Assembly (NCBI GenBank): GCA_965199335.1
Contig: CBDAQZ010000002.1
Span: 248,001 to 312,000 of the forward strand
From: CBDAQV01 sp965199335
Lineage (GTDB): Bacteria; Pseudomonadota; Alphaproteobacteria; CALMVH01
DNA: 64,000 nucleotides
Reading direction: 5' to 3'
Numbering within the stretch: position 1 is the stretch's first letter; each line of letters opens with the position of its first letter. The notes beneath the pieces were generated by a model. It was not told the origin of the DNA. It did no database searches and saw only the letters and a program-made list of their open reading frames with translations. Of the stretch, positions 52,111 to 60,741 are shown one piece after another. The position numbers and the translations under genes are program-made.

Positions 52111-52890
52111 CTATCTTGCCAGACGTACGCGTGCGAACTTCGCAACGCGGTCGCACAGGAAGACGTAGAACGACAACCAGAACAGCTGTGCCGCCGCATG
52201 CGACAAGACCATCGCTACACCCGGATGCAGCATCAGGCTGCCGGGCGTCGCCAGTATCGCCGGGAACGGTGTCAGCCAGACGGTGCTGCGCAGCCAGCCG
52301 GGGTAAAAGGCAAGCGGCCACAGCAATGCGCCCAGGACGAACAAAGCTTTCTGGTACAGCCAGAACATCGGCCGGCTTTCGCCCACCCATATCGACGACA
52401 CACCGATCAGGAAACACCAGCACAGCACGATCATGGTGCTGGCGATTACGGTCGGCACCAGCATCGCGAGCACACCCGCATCGAATCCCCAGCTGCCGCT
52501 TATGATCCGGGCAAGGACGATGCCGGCAGTGGCGACGGGCAGCAGACGCGGTATCTCCTGCCCCGCCCATTCGGCGATCAGCAGCGGCCAGAACTCGATC
52601 GGGCGCAACAGCCAGATGTCCACCAGCCCGCTACGGATATCACGCTGCAGGTGACGGAAATAACCGGTGCCGACCATGGCCACGGTTTCGGTCACGACCA
52701 GATACCACACCAGCTGCGGCGCGGTCAGGCCGAGGCGGTCGAGATCGGCCTGCGGCACGACCCGCAATATCGCGCCGTAGGAAACGACCAGCGCGGTAAA
52801 GATCACCAGCTGTCCCACCACGACCATCGGCTGCGTCACCGCCTGCCGCGTACCCATGCGGAACGCCAGGGTCAGGGCACGTGTGTTCAT
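52111..52890 (-). CDS. ABC-2 type permease (first A copy)
   Basis: This 259-residue permease has six membrane helices and belongs to the COG4587 type. LVWYLVVTETVAMVGTGYFR and SGLVDIWLLRPIEFWPLLIA are the conserved cytosolic elements. ATG 52890 overlaps the ATPase stop (ATGA), so it is translated with the ATPase. The second A copy at 50543-51331 shares the same layout, including the WLTPFP loop before the final helices. Confidence 0.88.
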   Translation of the reverse strand: MNTRALTLAFRMGTRQAVTQPMVVVGQLVIFTALVVSYGAILRVVPQADLDRLGLTAPQLVWYLVVTETVAMVGTGYFRHLQRDIRSGLVDIWLLRPIEFWPLLIAEWAGQEIPRLLPVATAGIVLARIISGSWGFDAGVLAMLVPTVIASTMIVLCWCFLIGVSSIWVGESRPMFWLYQKALFVLGALLWPLAFYPGWLRSTVWLTPFPAILATPGSLMLHPGVAMVLSHAAAQLFWLSFYVFLCDRVAKFARVRLAR

Positions 52891-53870
52891 GACGGCCTGC
52901 CCGCGTAGATCGTCTTGATCACTTCCTCGAGCGCCAGGTCCTCTACCAGCAGATCCTGCACGGTGAACAGTTTCAGGCAGTCGCCGATCACCTTGTCCAG
53001 CGCGGTAGCCTTCACGTCTACGCCCAGCGTCAGGCCGTGCGGCGTCCGTTCCAGGATTTCCACGCCCGGCAGGTCGAGTTCCGGCCGCGGCTCGATCGTG
53101 GCAAGGCGCACCGTCTTGCGGCCGAGGTAATCGCGCTTCAGTTCCGCCAGCGAGGAGTCGATGACGCACCTGCCATGGTCGATCAGGATCACGCGTTCGC
53201 AGATGCTTTCGATATCGCCGGTGTCGTGGCTGGTCAGCACGATGGTGGTGCCATCGCGCTCGGCCAGCACGTTCAGATGGTCGCGCAGCAGGGCCTTTGC
53301 CGTCACGTCCAGGCCGATGGTGGGCTCGTCCAGAAACAGTATCTCGGGCCCATGCAACAGGCTGGCAACAAGGTCGCAGCGCATGCGCTGGCCAAGCGAC
53401 AATGTGCGCGCGGGCTGGTGCAGGAAGCCGCCGATCTGGAACAGGTCGACCAGGCGGTCGCGCCGCCCGCAATATAGCGCGTCGGGCAGGCTGTAGATGC
53501 GCGCCAGCAAATCCAGGCTGTCGATCACAGGCACCTGCTGCCACAGCTGACTACGCTGCCCAAAGACGATTCCCAGCTTGTAAGCCAGCTGCCGTGTCTC
53601 GTTCCACGGGACGTAGCCCCCAACCAGCGCCGAGCCCGTGCTGGGATGCAGGATGCCGGACAGCATTTTCAGCGTCGTCGACTTGCCCGCGCCGTTGGGT
53701 CCGATGAAGGCGACCTTTTGACCCTTCGGGATGGCGAAGGACAGATCGGTCACCGCCTCGTGCCGTTCCTCCACGCTACGCGCGAACACACGGCTCCAGC
53801 CCTTGGCCGCAGGGTTGCGCCTGCGCCTGGTGAAAGTCTTCCCAAGTCCGTTTACCTCGATCGCGTCCAT
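52887..53870 (-). CDS. ABC transporter ATP-binding protein (COG4586 type)
   Basis: This 327-residue ATPase powers the four permeases that follow. Walker A is IGPNGAGKSTTLKML, the Q loop is VFGQRSQLWQQVPVIDSLDL (with a WQ pair typical of COG4586), the signature is TLSLGQRMRCDL, where LSGGQ is LSLGQ, and Walker B is ILFLDEPTIGLD. The family is associated with export of unknown or drug-like substrates. It is the first gene of the leftward operon with no other ATPase. A 229-base gap upstream holds an 8-bp-stem hairpin. Confidence 0.92.
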   Translation of the reverse strand: MDAIEVNGLGKTFTRRRRNPAAKGWSRVFARSVEERHEAVTDLSFAIPKGQKVAFIGPNGAGKSTTLKMLSGILHPSTGSALVGGYVPWNETRQLAYKLGIVFGQRSQLWQQVPVIDSLDLLARIYSLPDALYCGRRDRLVDLFQIGGFLHQPARTLSLGQRMRCDLVASLLHGPEILFLDEPTIGLDVTAKALLRDHLNVLAERDGTTIVLTSHDTGDIESICERVILIDHGRCVIDSSLAELKRDYLGRKTVRLATIEPRPELDLPGVEILERTPHGLTLGVDVKATALDKVIGDCLKLFTVQDLLVEDLALEEVIKTIYAGRPS

Positions 53871-53916
53871 AGTCCGGTCCTTATCTGAAGGCCGGAAACT
53901 CCGCTATGGAAATCAC

Positions 53917-53940
53917 TACCAGCCCATTATTTGGCTGGTA
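53917..53940. other. Hairpin in the gap upstream of the ABC operon
   Basis: TACCAGCC at 53917-53924 is the exact reverse complement of GGCTGGTA at 53933-53940, with an AT-rich 8-base loop. It lies 47 bases before the ATPase start, inside its likely 5' untranslated region, or after the terminator region of the hydrolase at 54100. It could be an operator or a weak terminator; no T run follows on either strand. The rest of the 229-base gap (53871-54099) shows no gene. Confidence 0.45.
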
Positions 53941-54099
53941 TGAGACCCCAGCCTAGAAGTCGTTCATCGCCGCATAAACAGCGGCGACCGGACCTTCGGA
54001 AAGGTTCGGCTGAAGCGAAATCCAGAATGCGGTATGCATGTCCATGATCGAAGTGAAACATGGATAACAAATTATTACAAGAATTAAGTGCGCGACCTG

Positions 54100-54942
54100 T
54101 TACTTGGCCGGCTCCTTCACTTCCGTTATTTCGGCTGCCGGCGGATGCTGCAGGAATTCCATCACTAGTTTACTGGCGCCGTATTCCGACAGGTTGCTAT
54201 GGCCGCCATTGGGGATGAAATGCGCTTCCTTCGGCCCGGACGCCGCCTTATACAGCGCCTTGCCCTGTTCCACCGGGATGACTTCGTCGCTCAAGCCCTG
54301 GATGATCAGCAACGGTATCTTGATATGCGATATCTTGGTGATGTTGTCGTACTTGTCCTTCATGAACCAGTTGGATTGAACCACCGGCATGTTCATCGTC
54401 ACCGTGTCGGGCAACGTGGTATAGGGTGCCTCCAGCACCACGGCCTGCGCGGCGTATTCGATTGCCATTTCGACCGCGATTCCGGTTCCCAGCGAATGGC
54501 CATAGAACACGATCTTCGGCAGGTCGTAGCCCTTGCCCTTCAGCCACGCCACGGCCGCGCGCGCATCCCTGTACAGTCCTTTTTCCGAAGGCACGCCTGG
54601 ATTGCCGCCGAAGCCGCGATAGCCCAGCAGGAAAATTCCGTAGCCATTCCCGGTATAGGGCGCGAACGACCACGCGTAGTTGGCCAACGACCCGGTATCG
54701 CCCATGAAAAACAGCAATACGGGTTTGTCGGGGCTGGTGGGGGCCTGGTACCACGATGTCAGGGTCAGGCCATCCTTGGTCTGGATCTGCACCGGCTTCA
54801 TGTCGGGCGCGTTGGCTTCCTGCGGTGTCGGCAGCGACATATCGGGATGGTACAGCACAATGCCGCGGCGGGCTGCGCCGTCCAGTCCGGCTCCCGTTCC
54901 CAGCGCTATCAGCGCAATCGCCACGACCCATCTGCGTTTCAT
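54100..54942 (-). CDS. Alpha/beta hydrolase, exported or membrane-anchored
   Basis: This 280-residue serine hydrolase is related to the ABHD13/BEM46 group. The first 25 residues, WVVAIALIALGTGAGLDGAA, may be a signal anchor. The nucleophile elbow is FYGHSLGTGIAVEM, the oxyanion strand PVLLFFMGDTGSLANYA, the Asp loop IIQGLSDEVIPVEQGKAL, and the catalytic His lies in FIPNGGHSNLSEYG. The triad is complete. The substrate is unknown. Its start overlaps the msbA stop by four bases, so it is co-translated with msbA. Confidence 0.88.
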   Translation of the reverse strand: MKRRWVVAIALIALGTGAGLDGAARRGIVLYHPDMSLPTPQEANAPDMKPVQIQTKDGLTLTSWYQAPTSPDKPVLLFFMGDTGSLANYAWSFAPYTGNGYGIFLLGYRGFGGNPGVPSEKGLYRDARAAVAWLKGKGYDLPKIVFYGHSLGTGIAVEMAIEYAAQAVVLEAPYTTLPDTVTMNMPVVQSNWFMKDKYDNITKISHIKIPLLIIQGLSDEVIPVEQGKALYKAASGPKEAHFIPNGGHSNLSEYGASKLVMEFLQHPPAAEITEVKEPAK

Positions 54943-56717
54943 GCGTCCAAGTATGCCTCGGATGATGCTTGCAAACCGTAAAGCCGGCTGTACAGGCCGC
55001 CATTCTTCAACAACTCGGAATGGGTTCCGGTTTCGACCACCCGGCCCCCTTCCATCACATAGATGATGTCGGCGTCGATCACCGTGGACAGGCGGTGTGC
55101 GATCACGATGGTGGTGCGGCCTTCGCGCAGGCGCTTCAGCCCCATCTGCACGGCCTTCTCGGACTCCGCATCCAGGGCGGATGTCGCCTCGTCGAGCAGC
55201 AGAATCGGCGCGTTGCGCAACATCGCGCGCGCGATCGACAGGCGCTGGCGCTGGCCGCCGGACAACATCACGCCATGTTCTCCGATCTTGGTGTCGTATC
55301 CCAGCGGCAAGCTCATTATGAAATCGTGCGCCGCCGCGACCCGCGCGGCCTCGACGACGTCTTCTGGCGTCGCGCCCTGGCGGCCGTACAGGATATTTGC
55401 GGAAACCGTGTCATCGAACAATGATACGTCCTGCGAGACCAAAGACATGCACGCGCGCAGCGACGACATGGTAACCTCGCGCACATCCCTGCCGCCCACC
55501 AGCACCTGCCCGGCATCGACATCGTAGAAACGCGGAATCAGGTTCAGAACGGTCGACTTGCCAGCGCCGGACGGACCGACCAAAGCCACCGTCTTGCCGG
55601 GGGGCACGTCGATGGTCACATGCGTCAATGCCTCACGGCTGCTTTCATAGCCGAAAGAAACATTGTCCAGCCTCAACGACGGGCTGGACAGGGACAGCGG
55701 AACGGCATCGGCACGGTCGACGATCGCGGGTGGCAGATCGGTGATGCTGAAGATGCGTTCGGCAGCGGCAAGGCCGGTCTGCAGGACGCCGTTCAGCTTC
55801 GCCGACCGCTTCAACGGCTCGTATGCCAGCAGGAAGGCCGTGATGAAGGAAAAGAACTGCCCTTGCGTCTTGTGACCGGCGATGACTTCGTGGCCGCCGT
55901 AGACGACCAGCGTCACGATGGCGATACCGCTAAGGCCCTCGGTGATCGGCTGCGCCAGCGCGCCGACCTTGAACACCTTGTGCGCCAGGCGGTACAGGCG
56001 GTGCACCGCCTGCCCCGTCCTTTCGGTCTCGAACGCTTCCATGCCGTACGCCTTCACATGACGCATCGACTGGAAGACCTGGTTCAGCAGGCTTGAAAAG
56101 CTGGCAAGCTCCGCTTGGGTATTGCCCGAGATGCGGCGCATGCGCTTGCCCAGGCGGGCGACGAAGTAACCGGCGGCCGGAAACACGGCGAAGGAGATGA
56201 GAGCGAGCTGCCAATCCTGCTGGAACATCACGGCGATCAGGAAGATCAGCGTCAAGGTGCTGCGACCGAAGCTGGTCAGGACCTCGGCGACCGCCGTGCG
56301 CATTACCGATACGTCGGCGGTCATGCGGCTGATAAGCTCGCCCGCCGGATGGCGATGGAAGAACGCCAGGTCGTTAGCCAGGAAACTGCCGAAGGTCATG
56401 CGCTGGATATCGGCGACGATGCGCTGGCCGACATCGTTCATGATGACGCTGTGCCCGTAGGTGGACAGGCCCCGCACCAGGAAAGCGCCCATGACCCCAA
56501 GTGCCACGGGCAGAAGCGCGCTTTGCTCATGATTGCTGAAGATATTGTCGATCATCGGCTGCATCAGCTCGGACAGGCCCGCCGTCATGCCCGAGGCCAG
56601 CGCCATAAGCACGGCGGCGACGGCAATGCGCGGGAAATAGGGGCGCAGGAAGGTCCGGATCAGACGGCCCAGGAGCGCCCTGGTGCCATATTGTCGTTGT
56701 GGGTCGTTGGATTTCAC
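54939..56717 (-). CDS. msbA: Lipid A/lipid export ABC transporter, MsbA-like
   Basis: MsbA flips lipid A-core from the inner to the outer face of the inner membrane. The 592 residues consist of a six-helix membrane domain (about 30-320, with FFHRHPAGELISRMTADVSV) fused to an ATPase with Walker A LVGPSGAGKSTVLNLIPRFY, LSGGQRQRLSIARAML and LLLDEATSALD. The symbol is by overall resemblance; other lipid or drug exporters of the type I half-transporter group look similar. It starts 41 bases from the divergent gene at 56759. Confidence 0.88.
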   Translation of the reverse strand: MKSNDPQRQYGTRALLGRLIRTFLRPYFPRIAVAAVLMALASGMTAGLSELMQPMIDNIFSNHEQSALLPVALGVMGAFLVRGLSTYGHSVIMNDVGQRIVADIQRMTFGSFLANDLAFFHRHPAGELISRMTADVSVMRTAVAEVLTSFGRSTLTLIFLIAVMFQQDWQLALISFAVFPAAGYFVARLGKRMRRISGNTQAELASFSSLLNQVFQSMRHVKAYGMEAFETERTGQAVHRLYRLAHKVFKVGALAQPITEGLSGIAIVTLVVYGGHEVIAGHKTQGQFFSFITAFLLAYEPLKRSAKLNGVLQTGLAAAERIFSITDLPPAIVDRADAVPLSLSSPSLRLDNVSFGYESSREALTHVTIDVPPGKTVALVGPSGAGKSTVLNLIPRFYDVDAGQVLVGGRDVREVTMSSLRACMSLVSQDVSLFDDTVSANILYGRQGATPEDVVEAARVAAAHDFIMSLPLGYDTKIGEHGVMLSGGQRQRLSIARAMLRNAPILLLDEATSALDAESEKAVQMGLKRLREGRTTIVIAHRLSTVIDADIIYVMEGGRVVETGTHSELLKNGGLYSRLYGLQASSEAYLDA

Positions 56718-56758
56718 GTGCTATCGTTTAAAGCCATGACGACGATGAGGCTAGAGGC

Positions 56759-57457
56759 ATGCGACTTATACGATTGATCTTGCTGATTTCGGCGCTTGGC
56801 TGGCCCTGTGCCGTCTTCGCTGGGCCGCCCGTAACCTTCAACGGCGAAGGCGTGACGATCATCCACGACGGGTCGCAGACGGCCTACGACCCCCATACCG
56901 AGGCCGGAAGGCTGGCGATCCGTGCCACCAGGGGTATCTGCTGCGTCGAAGCCCCGGCGCACTGGCACGGCCTGTCGGCGGGTTTCGCCTTCAACGGCGA
57001 TATCGACCATAACCTGATCCACGAGGCACGGCGTTTCGCTGTCAATCCGCGCACGGGGGCTTTCGTTTCCTCTACAACGCTGGAGGATGCGAAATATCCG
57101 GTTACCGACCCAAGGCGCTACGTCGATTCGGACATGACGCCCATGGTGGGTTTGTCCGCGGAACAGGTGAAGGCGTGTAACTGCAAGCCGGGGGACCGCG
57201 TTCTGGTCAGCGATGCCGCAAATCATGTGACTTTGTGGGCCGTTTATGGTGACAACGTAGGGGATCAGGAGGATGGCCTGGCCTTCACCGGCCTGTCGAC
57301 TGCCGCGGCGCAAGCACTGCATATCCCCCTAGACTCCATCACTAAGGACGCCAGGCAAATCGACTACCATTTCACGCTGACGATCTACCCGGATTCCGGT
57401 TACGGCCCGCATTTTCCGCATGGCGGATTGCCGCCCGTAAAGGAAAATGCCGGTTAA
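56759..57457 (+). CDS. Secreted protein, possibly related to glycoside hydrolase family 75
   Basis: This 232-residue protein has a signal peptide cleaved near CAVFAG (about residue 22). The C-terminal half, PGDRVLVSDAANHVTLWAVY, then GDNVGDQEDGLAF and STAAAQALHIPLD, follows the order seen in family 75 chitosanases, where a GD(x)G-type loop precedes a helix. I regard this as a weak resemblance. Four cysteines near CCVEAP and CNC could form disulfides. It ends in a TTAA shared with the stop of the gene on the other strand. Confidence 0.6.
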   Translation: MRLIRLILLISALGWPCAVFAGPPVTFNGEGVTIIHDGSQTAYDPHTEAGRLAIRATRGICCVEAPAHWHGLSAGFAFNGDIDHNLIHEARRFAVNPRTGAFVSSTTLEDAKYPVTDPRRYVDSDMTPMVGLSAEQVKACNCKPGDRVLVSDAANHVTLWAVYGDNVGDQEDGLAFTGLSTAAAQALHIPLDSITKDARQIDYHFTLTIYPDSGYGPHFPHGGLPPVKENAG

Positions 57458-57945
57458 GGCATGTCACGCTTGAAGGAAGGCATGCTTTGGCTTGGTCCTT
57501 TGCGCCAGCGGTCGAACAGCCCATACGCGCCCATGGACGAAAACAGCAGGCCGAGCGGGAACAGGTAGAAAGGCTCATGTCTCGACTTCGGAAGTTCCAG
57601 TTCTTGGCGTTGCATGAAGCGGCTGGGTTTTTGAGGGTCGTAGACCACTTCGATCGTATCACCCGGCTTATGGCTACTTGATAAATCGCGAACCGATCCC
57701 TTTTCAACATGATCCTCAACGGCGAACGTCAGGGAAATCTGTTGATGACTATGGCTTCCCGTACTCTGATATACTTGCTGAACATGTGACATTGTCGATT
57801 GTCCGCGCTTGTCCAGAACGTGAATCTTCCAGCCCATATTTGCGGAAAACCAGAGCAGGAATAGGCCAAACAGCAGAAGCGCAAAGCACATGACAAGGCT
57901 GTCACGCAGATGCTGGACGGTTACCGAACGTGATGCTGCAGCCAT
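57454..57945 (-). CDS. DUF3592 family membrane protein
   Basis: This 163-residue protein has two membrane helices (about 17-36 and 128-147) with a soluble loop between. The loop contains HQQISLTFAVEDHVEKGSVR and KPGDTIEVVYDPQKPSRFMQ, the V-x-Y-D-P motif that marks DUF3592. The family's function is not known. ATG 57945 is the only plausible start. Its stop codon shares the palindrome TTAA with the gene at 56759. Confidence 0.82.
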   Translation of the reverse strand: MAAASRSVTVQHLRDSLVMCFALLLFGLFLLWFSANMGWKIHVLDKRGQSTMSHVQQVYQSTGSHSHQQISLTFAVEDHVEKGSVRDLSSSHKPGDTIEVVYDPQKPSRFMQRQELELPKSRHEPFYLFPLGLLFSSMGAYGLFDRWRKGPSQSMPSFKRDMP

Positions 57946-58022
57946 GATCCCGCCATTTCCTGTTGGTTAGTATAGAATTTATCATGCTCCGGTACGATAT
58001 CCGATAGATTAGAGAGTAATCC

Positions 58023-58976
58023 ATGCTGCAGCGAACTACTGAAGTCTGGAAACCCAAGATCGGACTGGCACTCGGCAGCGGCGTTGCCCGCGGCTGGTCG
58101 CATATCGGGGTTTTGCGGGGGCTCAAGAAACACAACATCGAACCCGATATCTATGTCGGCGCCTCCATCGGCGCGCTTGTCGCCGGCGTATCTCTGGCCG
58201 GCAAGCTTGACCAGCTGGAAGCCTGGGCCCGCAAGCTGAACCGCAGGCGTCTGGTGACGCTGATGGATTTCAAGATGCGTTCCGGCTCGCTGATCGGCGG
58301 CGAACGCCTGGCACGCGAACTGCATACCTATCTTGGCGATCTGCTGATCGAGGATCTGCCCAAGGAATTCGTCGCCATCGCCGCCGACCTCGTCAACGGC
58401 CACGAGATATGGATGCGCGAGGGCTCGCTGGTCAACGCCCTGCGTGCCTCCTACGCCCTGCCCGGCATATTCCCGCCCCTATACCTCAACCATCACTGGA
58501 TGGTCGATGGCGCGCTGGTCAACCCCGTTCCGGTATCCGTCTGCACCGCGCTTGGCGCGGACATCACCATCGCCGTCACCCTGCAGGGCGATTTCCTGGG
58601 CAAGGTGCGTCAACCGGGCGCGACGATACCCACCGTCGCGGGCTTCGACCTGCTTGACGGCGTTCCGGGGGCGGAAGCGGAGGTGGAGGAAGCGCGGCGC
58701 AGCAGCGTCGCCAGCCGCGCCTTCCGCCGCCAGGCCGGACACCCCAGCCTGTTCGGCACCATGGTATCGTCACTGGCGATCCTTCAGGACCGTGTGACGC
58801 GTGCCCGGCTGGCCGCCGATCCGCCGGATATCCTGATCAAGCCGCATATCGGCCATATCGGCCTGCTGGAGTTCGACCGCGCGGCGGAACTGATCGACGA
58901 GGGTGAGAAAGCAGTCGACCGTGCCATGGCCCGGATGCGCGATGTCTTCGAATCGATAACGCCTCAGCGGGAATAG
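58023..58976 (+). CDS. Patatin-like phospholipase (RssA/YchK type)
   Basis: This 317-residue serine lipase acts with a Ser-Asp dyad. The oxyanion loop is LGSGVARGWSHIGVLRGL, the nucleophile is Ser48 in YVGASIGALVAG, and the Asp lies in WMVDGALVNPVPVSV. Length and order match the RssA group of proteobacterial patatins. There is no signal peptide, so it acts in the cytoplasm. It is followed after five bases by the phosphatase gene, which has an unusual start. Confidence 0.92.
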   Translation: MLQRTTEVWKPKIGLALGSGVARGWSHIGVLRGLKKHNIEPDIYVGASIGALVAGVSLAGKLDQLEAWARKLNRRRLVTLMDFKMRSGSLIGGERLARELHTYLGDLLIEDLPKEFVAIAADLVNGHEIWMREGSLVNALRASYALPGIFPPLYLNHHWMVDGALVNPVPVSVCTALGADITIAVTLQGDFLGKVRQPGATIPTVAGFDLLDGVPGAEAEVEEARRSSVASRAFRRQAGHPSLFGTMVSSLAILQDRVTRARLAADPPDILIKPHIGHIGLLEFDRAAELIDEGEKAVDRAMARMRDVFESITPQRE

Positions 58977-58981
58977 TCGTT

Positions 58982-59584
58982 CTGAAAACATTTCTCTATT
59001 GCGTCCGGCACGGGCAGACCGAAGCCAACCGGGAAAACCGCCTGCTGGGCCATCTGGATGTTCCGCTGAACCAAACCGGTCACGGCCATGCCGCGCATGT
59101 TTCCGCATGGCTGGCCGACAAGTGCATCGCCCGGATATTCACCAGCCCCCTGCAACGCGCCAGCGCGACCGCCGCCGCCATAGCGCGAACTACAGGCGCG
59201 CCGGTTACTGTCGATCCATTACTGGCCGAAGTCGATTTCGGCGATATCGACGGCATGACGATCGCCGAGGCTACGGAGCGCGGCATATACGGCGAACGCG
59301 ATCGGGATCGGATGAATTTCCGGCCACCAAATGGCGAGAGCTACATCGAGCTGTTGGCGCGGCTGGAAAACTTCTTCACGCGCGAGAACTTGCTGCAAGC
59401 TACGGCGCCCGTCGTCATCGTATCGCATCAAGGCACCACCCGCATGATCGCGGCGCTGCTGGGCATGATGCCGGCCGAGAAAGCGGCCTATATATCCTTC
59501 GAGCATCGGGCCGTCCTGACCGCGGGACGTAACGGCGATAACCAAATCGAAACCCGAATAGACGATATCTCGATTCATGATTGA
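58982..59584 (+). CDS. Histidine phosphatase (phosphoglycerate mutase fold) without a usual start codon
   Basis: The frame from 58982 encodes 200 residues of a complete histidine phosphatase: FLYCVRHGQTEANRENRLLG with the catalytic His, TSPLQRASATAAAI, the Glu in VDFGDIDGM and the second His in VIVSHQGTTRMI. The protein aligns with its family from residue 2, yet no ATG, GTG or TTG precedes the RHG motif in frame after the patatin stop. The best candidate is CTG at 58982, with CGGGA about 10 bases upstream; ATA 58973 is another. The first ATG (59255) would lose the catalytic His. It overlaps otsB by eight bases. Confidence 0.85.
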   Translation: MKTFLYCVRHGQTEANRENRLLGHLDVPLNQTGHGHAAHVSAWLADKCIARIFTSPLQRASATAAAIARTTGAPVTVDPLLAEVDFGDIDGMTIAEATERGIYGERDRDRMNFRPPNGESYIELLARLENFFTRENLLQATAPVVIVSHQGTTRMIAALLGMMPAEKAAYISFEHRAVLTAGRNGDNQIETRIDDISIHD

Positions 59585-60356
59585 AGAATTCAGTTTCGAC
59601 CATGTCGACCGCTCGCGTCCCTGGGCTCTGTTCCTCGACATCGACGGTACGCTGGTCGAATTCGCGGCCACACCCGATCAGGTCGTCATGCCGCAACAGG
59701 TGACCGACACGCTGCAACGCCTATCCGGCGAGGCGCGAGGAACGCTGGCGATCATTACCGGCCGTCCGATCCCGAGCGCCGACAAGCTGTTTCACCCGGT
59801 ATCGTTTCCCATGGCAGGATTGCACGGCGGCGAGTTCCGCCACGACGGACGGCACGAAACGCTGCCCGTGCCCGTGATCCCGGAGCAGTGGAAACAACGG
59901 GCGATGCAATTGGCCGATGAGCTTCCAGGCGTCAGTTACGAGCCGAAGCGCCAGGGACTTGCGGTCCATTTCCGGGAAGCACCGGAACAGGGACCGACCG
60001 TCACCGAGGCGCTGCGTAAAATGGTGGAGGAGCCGATAAATCCCGGCTTTCATCTGCTGGAAGCGCATGGCGCAACCGAGATACGCCCCGATGGCATCGA
60101 CAAGGGTTCGGCCATCGAACGCTTCATGCAGATGCCACACTTCAAAGGCTGCCATCCCATCTTCTTCGGTGACGACACAACCGACGATGACGGGTTTCGC
60201 GCACTGGAAAAGATCGGTGGCACGCGTGTGGTGGTCGGGCAGCGTCGCCCTCCCGAGGCACAGTTCTATGTCAAGGATCCGCAGACGATGCGTGATCTTC
60301 TTGCAAAGCTGTCGATGCCGACCGGAACACCAGATACTTCGCCATCGGAAAATTGA
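59577..60356 (+). CDS. otsB: Trehalose-phosphatase
   Basis: This HAD-family phosphatase removes the phosphate from trehalose 6-phosphate. The 259 residues start with motif LFLDIDGTLVEF (Asp21 nucleophile, Asp23), then AIITGRPIPSADKLF (motif II), a cap domain with GLAVHFREAPEQG, and the final FFGDDTTDDDGFRALEKIGG (motif IV). The length is normal. No trehalose-6-phosphate synthase lies nearby. The 3' end overlaps the GtrA gene on the other strand by 86 bases. Confidence 0.93.
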   Translation: MIEEFSFDHVDRSRPWALFLDIDGTLVEFAATPDQVVMPQQVTDTLQRLSGEARGTLAIITGRPIPSADKLFHPVSFPMAGLHGGEFRHDGRHETLPVPVIPEQWKQRAMQLADELPGVSYEPKRQGLAVHFREAPEQGPTVTEALRKMVEEPINPGFHLLEAHGATEIRPDGIDKGSAIERFMQMPHFKGCHPIFFGDDTTDDDGFRALEKIGGTRVVVGQRRPPEAQFYVKDPQTMRDLLAKLSMPTGTPDTSPSEN

Positions 60357-60741
60357 ACATCAACCCAGCGATCGATCCGACGGCGACCGCAAGGAACAGA
60401 TGCTTTTCCCAGATTCCGCCGATCGTGATCATGCCCGCATAGGCGGCATAGTTAATGCACATCCCGCCGATCGTGACCAGCAGATAGGTCAGCCACTCTT
60501 TTCCGATATGCACGCCGGTTGGACGATCGCGGAACGTCCAGAACCGATTGCACAGCCAGGTGAATACGGCGGAGATCAGGAACGCCACGACCTGCCCGGA
60601 ATATTTATCCAGTCCGATATGGATTCCCAATGTCAGCATGGTGACGTCGGTCAGGTATCCCCCCGTCCCCACGATGCCGAACTTGAAGAAATGCGAGCCG
60701 ATGAAATGGCGTATCCGGCGTTCGATCCATTGCCTGTTCAT
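60271..60741 (-). CDS. GtrA family membrane protein
   Basis: This 156-residue protein has four membrane helices and belongs to the GtrA family, which moves lipid-linked sugars across the inner membrane or stabilises glycosyltransferases. FFKFGIVGTGGYLTDVTMLT opens the domain, VFTWLCNRFWTFRD is the signature between helices 2 and 3, and MFNFPMAKYLVFR is the family end. It overlaps the large membrane protein upstream by four bases, so they are coupled. The 3' end runs 86 bases into otsB on the other strand. Confidence 0.9.
   Translation of the reverse strand: MNRQWIERRIRHFIGSHFFKFGIVGTGGYLTDVTMLTLGIHIGLDKYSGQVVAFLISAVFTWLCNRFWTFRDRPTGVHIGKEWLTYLLVTIGGMCINYAAYAGMITIGGIWEKHLFLAVAVGSIAGLMFNFPMAKYLVFRSASTALQEDHASSADP

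Noticed and set aside
53906..53956. A 16-codon frame (MEITTSPLFGWYETPA) in the gap before the ABC operon
   Set aside because: It lacks a good ribosome-binding box and overlaps the hairpin. I found no link to a known peptide precursor such as PqqA, and no modifying enzyme lies nearby.
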